Shown piece by piece: positions 14,288 to 15,862 of a stretch of DNA of 15,862 bases. This stretch comes from Eubacterium sp. AF22-8LB. Lineage in GTDB: Bacteria > Bacillota_I > Bacilli_A > Erysipelotrichales > Erysipelotrichaceae. Where the stretch lies: assembly GCF_003458715.1 (NCBI RefSeq), contig NZ_QRVI01000036.1, positions 1-15,862 on the forward strand, read 5' to 3'. The translations under genes and the position numbers were made by a program. The notes beneath the pieces were generated by a model. The model made no database searches and was not told where the DNA came from. It saw only the letters and a list, made by a program, of their open reading frames with translations. Within the stretch, counting starts at the first letter, position 1. Each line of letters opens with the position of its first letter.

Positions 14288-15751
14288 CTACTTTTTATTA
14301 GCATCGTAAGTAAGCATAATACCTAAACTAGAATAAATGCTTAAATCTACATCCGCAACATCACAAGTAACATGTGCTTGTAATCCCTTTAACTTAGGTA
14401 ACATAGCTAATGCCTTTTTCGCATTTTCACTATGTTCAGCTGAAATTGATAATGCAATTAAAATTTCATTTGAATGCAATCTTGGGTTTACAGATCCTAA
14501 ATATTCCGTTTTTAAATTCTGAATAGGTAAAATTGCTTCTGGAGAAATTAAAATTGTTTCTTTATCAATACCTGCTAAATATTTTAATACATTCATCAAA
14601 ACAGAAGAACAAGCTCCCATTAAATTCGTTGTCTTACCTGTAATAATTGTTCCATCATCAAGTTCAATAGCTCCTGAAAAACTACGCGTTTTTTCTTCTT
14701 TTTGACGAGCAGCCTCAACACAAGGACGATCCAATTCTGTAATACCCGCTTTGTTCATAACAACTTCTTGTTTTTGAACTTCTTCATGCGAACATAACTC
14801 ATGTGCATAACGAGTCTTACTTACGAAATATCGACGAATGATTTCTTGATTACTAGCATTGCAACAAGCATCATTATCACTTATACATAATCCAGCCATA
14901 TTTACACCCATATCGGTTGGACTTTGATAAGGACTAGAACCATAAATTTCTTCAAATATATTCTTCAAAACAGGGAAAATTTCAATGTCACGATTATAGT
15001 TAACTGTAACTTCATTGTAAGACTGTAAATGGAATGGGTCAATCATATTTACATCAGCCAAATCAGCAGTAGCTGCTTCATATGCTAAGTTAACTGGATG
15101 ATTTAATGGAAGGTTCCAAATTGGGAAAGTTTCATATTTTGCATATCCAGCCTTAATTCCATGCTTATGTTCATGATATAACTGAGATAAACATGTAGCC
15201 ATTTTTCCACTACCAGGACCAGGTGCAGTAACGACAACTAAAGGTCTTGTTGTTTTAACATAATCATTCTTTCCAAATCCAGAATCAGAAATAATTTTCT
15301 TAGTATCTGTAGGATATCCTTCAATATAATAGTTGAAATAAACATCAATTTTTCTTCTTTTTAATCGAGCTTTAAACAAATCTACTGCTTTTTGTCGGTT
15401 GTATTGTGTAACTACAACACTACCTACATATAATCCACGTTTTGTAAATTCATTAATTAAGCGTAAAACATCTTCTTGATATGTGATTTGTAAATCAGAA
15501 CGAGTTTTATTTTGTTCAATATCATTCGCATTAATAACAAATACAATTTCTGCATCATCTTTTAATTGCATCAACATTTGAAGCTTAGAATCAGGAGAAA
15601 ATCCAGGTAACACACGAGATGCGTGATTATCATCAAATAATTTACCTCCAAATTCCAAATACAATTTATCGCCAAATTGAGCAATACGTTCTTTAATATG
15701 CTTTGACTGCATATCTAAATATTTTTGATTATCAAATCCAATTTTTTTCAT
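14288..15751 (-). CDS. UPF0371 / DUF1846 family protein
   Basis: The 487-residue protein matches, by recall of the family's conserved blocks, the UPF0371 (DUF1846) proteins of streptococci. The blocks are QYLxxQxxHI-like N-terminus, KLYLEFGGKLFDD (29-41), RVLPGFSPD (46-54), VTAPGPGSGKMATCLSQ (174-190), YETFPIWNLPLNHPVNLAYE (206-225), DVNMIDPFHLQ (233-243), PTDMGVNMAG (278-287) and NPRLHSNEILIAL (422-434). The GPGSGK segment resembles a phosphate-binding loop but is followed by Met, not Ser or Thr. Structures exist for the family, but I know of no established biochemical role. The start at 15751 (MKKIGF) follows GGAG by 9 bases and matches family N-termini; a frame from 15805 would add 18 unlikely residues. 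It is first in a four-gene operon ending in udp. Confidence 0.92.
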   Translation of the reverse strand: MKKIGFDNQKYLDMQSKHIKERIAQFGDKLYLEFGGKLFDDNHASRVLPGFSPDSKLQMLMQLKDDAEIVFVINANDIEQNKTRSDLQITYQEDVLRLINEFTKRGLYVGSVVVTQYNRQKAVDLFKARLKRRKIDVYFNYYIEGYPTDTKKIISDSGFGKNDYVKTTRPLVVVTAPGPGSGKMATCLSQLYHEHKHGIKAGYAKYETFPIWNLPLNHPVNLAYEAATADLADVNMIDPFHLQSYNEVTVNYNRDIEIFPVLKNIFEEIYGSSPYQSPTDMGVNMAGLCISDNDACCNASNQEIIRRYFVSKTRYAHELCSHEEVQKQEVVMNKAGITELDRPCVEAARQKEEKTRSFSGAIELDDGTIITGKTTNLMGACSSVLMNVLKYLAGIDKETILISPEAILPIQNLKTEYLGSVNPRLHSNEILIALSISAEHSENAKKALAMLPKLKGLQAHVTCDVADVDLSIYSSLGIMLTYDANKK

Positions 15752-15776
15752 AATTTCAATCTCCATACAACGCATA

Positions 15777-15805
15777 ATTGTACAATAAAATATAAAAAAA
15801 GGCAA
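15777..15805 (-). promoter_or_regulatory. Promoter of the DUF1846-udp operon
   Basis: On the minus strand, TTGCCT (15805-15800) is separated by 17 bp from TACAAT (15782-15777). The predicted start near 15770 leaves a leader of about 19 bases. The first two T of the -35 belong to the T run behind the 5S rRNA gene, so this promoter begins where the ribosomal operon ends. Confidence 0.5.
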
Positions 15806-15812
15806 AAAAAAA
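15804..15812 (-). terminator. T9 tract directly after 5S rRNA (probable rRNA operon terminator)
   Basis: Nine consecutive T on the minus strand follow immediately after the last bases of the 5S rRNA (GCCGGGTCC). No separate GC-rich hairpin ends at the T run within the visible sequence. The 3' strand of the 5S terminal helix may act as the right arm of the stem, with its partner at the 5S 5' end outside the window. Confidence 0.5.
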
Positions 15813-15862
15813 GGACCCGGCAGCTAGCTATCTTCGCAGGGGCAAGCCCAACTATTGTCGCC
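15813..15862 (-). rRNA. rrf: 5S ribosomal RNA, 3' part only (gene enters from the right edge)
   Basis: Read on the minus strand, the last 50 bases show the usual 3' half of bacterial 5S rRNA: GACAATAGTTGGGCTTGCCC, then CTGCGAAGATAG (the loop E / helix IV region, compare CTGCGAGAGTAG in many species), and the terminal helix strand GCTGCCGGGTCC. The rest of the gene, and probably the 23S and 16S genes, lie beyond the window. The exact 3' end is estimated from the boundary with the T tract. Confidence 0.85.

Noticed and set aside
15752..15805. N-terminal extension of the DUF1846 protein by 18 residues
   Set aside because: It would start upstream of the predicted transcription start, and relatives start at the MKK-type N-terminus.
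15813..15862. The GC-rich right edge as a riboswitch, SRP RNA or tmRNA
   Set aside because: The order of blocks (TAGTTGGGCTTGCCCCTGCG, then the terminal helix) fits 5S rRNA much better, and none of the hallmark motifs of the others is present.
1..15862. A mobile island, prophage, CRISPR array or defence system
   Set aside because: No transposase, integrase, regular repeats, attachment-site repeats or effector genes were found. All recognised genes are chromosomal housekeeping or a common exporter, and the tRNA-Leu has no visible duplicated 3' end.

Overview
The window looks like ordinary chromosome from a low-GC, Gram-positive, Firmicutes-type bacterium. The reasons are AT-rich DNA, strong GGAGG-type ribosome binding sites, short intergenic gaps, a class II tRNA-Leu with an encoded CCA, a Bacillus-type short ManA, a MarR-controlled heterodimeric ABC exporter, and a UPF0371/DUF1846 protein resembling the streptococcal ones. 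My best guess is an Erysipelotrichia-like lineage, but that is a guess from general style, not a measurement. No phage, transposon, integron or CRISPR array was seen.

Layout from left to right. At 1-89 is the 5' end of a small membrane-protein gene leaving the window on the minus strand. manA (mannose-6-phosphate isomerase, minus) and deoC (deoxyribose-phosphate aldolase, plus) diverge from overlapping promoters at 1136-1165. A bidirectional terminator at 1913-1942 separates deoC from a minus-strand operon read in the order marR, ABC half-transporter A, ABC half-transporter B (5926 down to 1946). Its promoter carries two matching palindromes, the probable sites of MarR autoregulation. Sharing this control region and reading right is the 23S rRNA m5U methyltransferase gene rlmD, apparently without a leader, followed by tRNA-Leu(GAG).

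The centre holds a cell-envelope and translation group on the minus strand: murJ-like lipid II flippase, then mnmG (tRNA wobble-uridine modification) 5 bp later, then a FtsB/DivIC-like division protein with its own promoter. Divergent from murJ is a bifunctional NAD(P)HX repair enzyme (nnrE-nnrD fusion). It converges on the last operon with a 4-base overlap, the stop codons lying in the loop of a shared hairpin.

The right side is a compact minus-strand operon: DUF1846 protein, two unrecognised small proteins (95 and 99 aa), and uridine phosphorylase. It lies directly behind the 3' end of a 5S rRNA gene that enters from the right edge, so a ribosomal RNA operon probably lies just outside the window.

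The most useful leads are the MarR palindrome pair with its shared -35 element, the likely leaderless rlmD, the unexplained small-protein pair coupled to udp and DUF1846, and the asymmetric ATP sites of the exporter. I found no convincing new multi-gene system such as a defence or secretion island.
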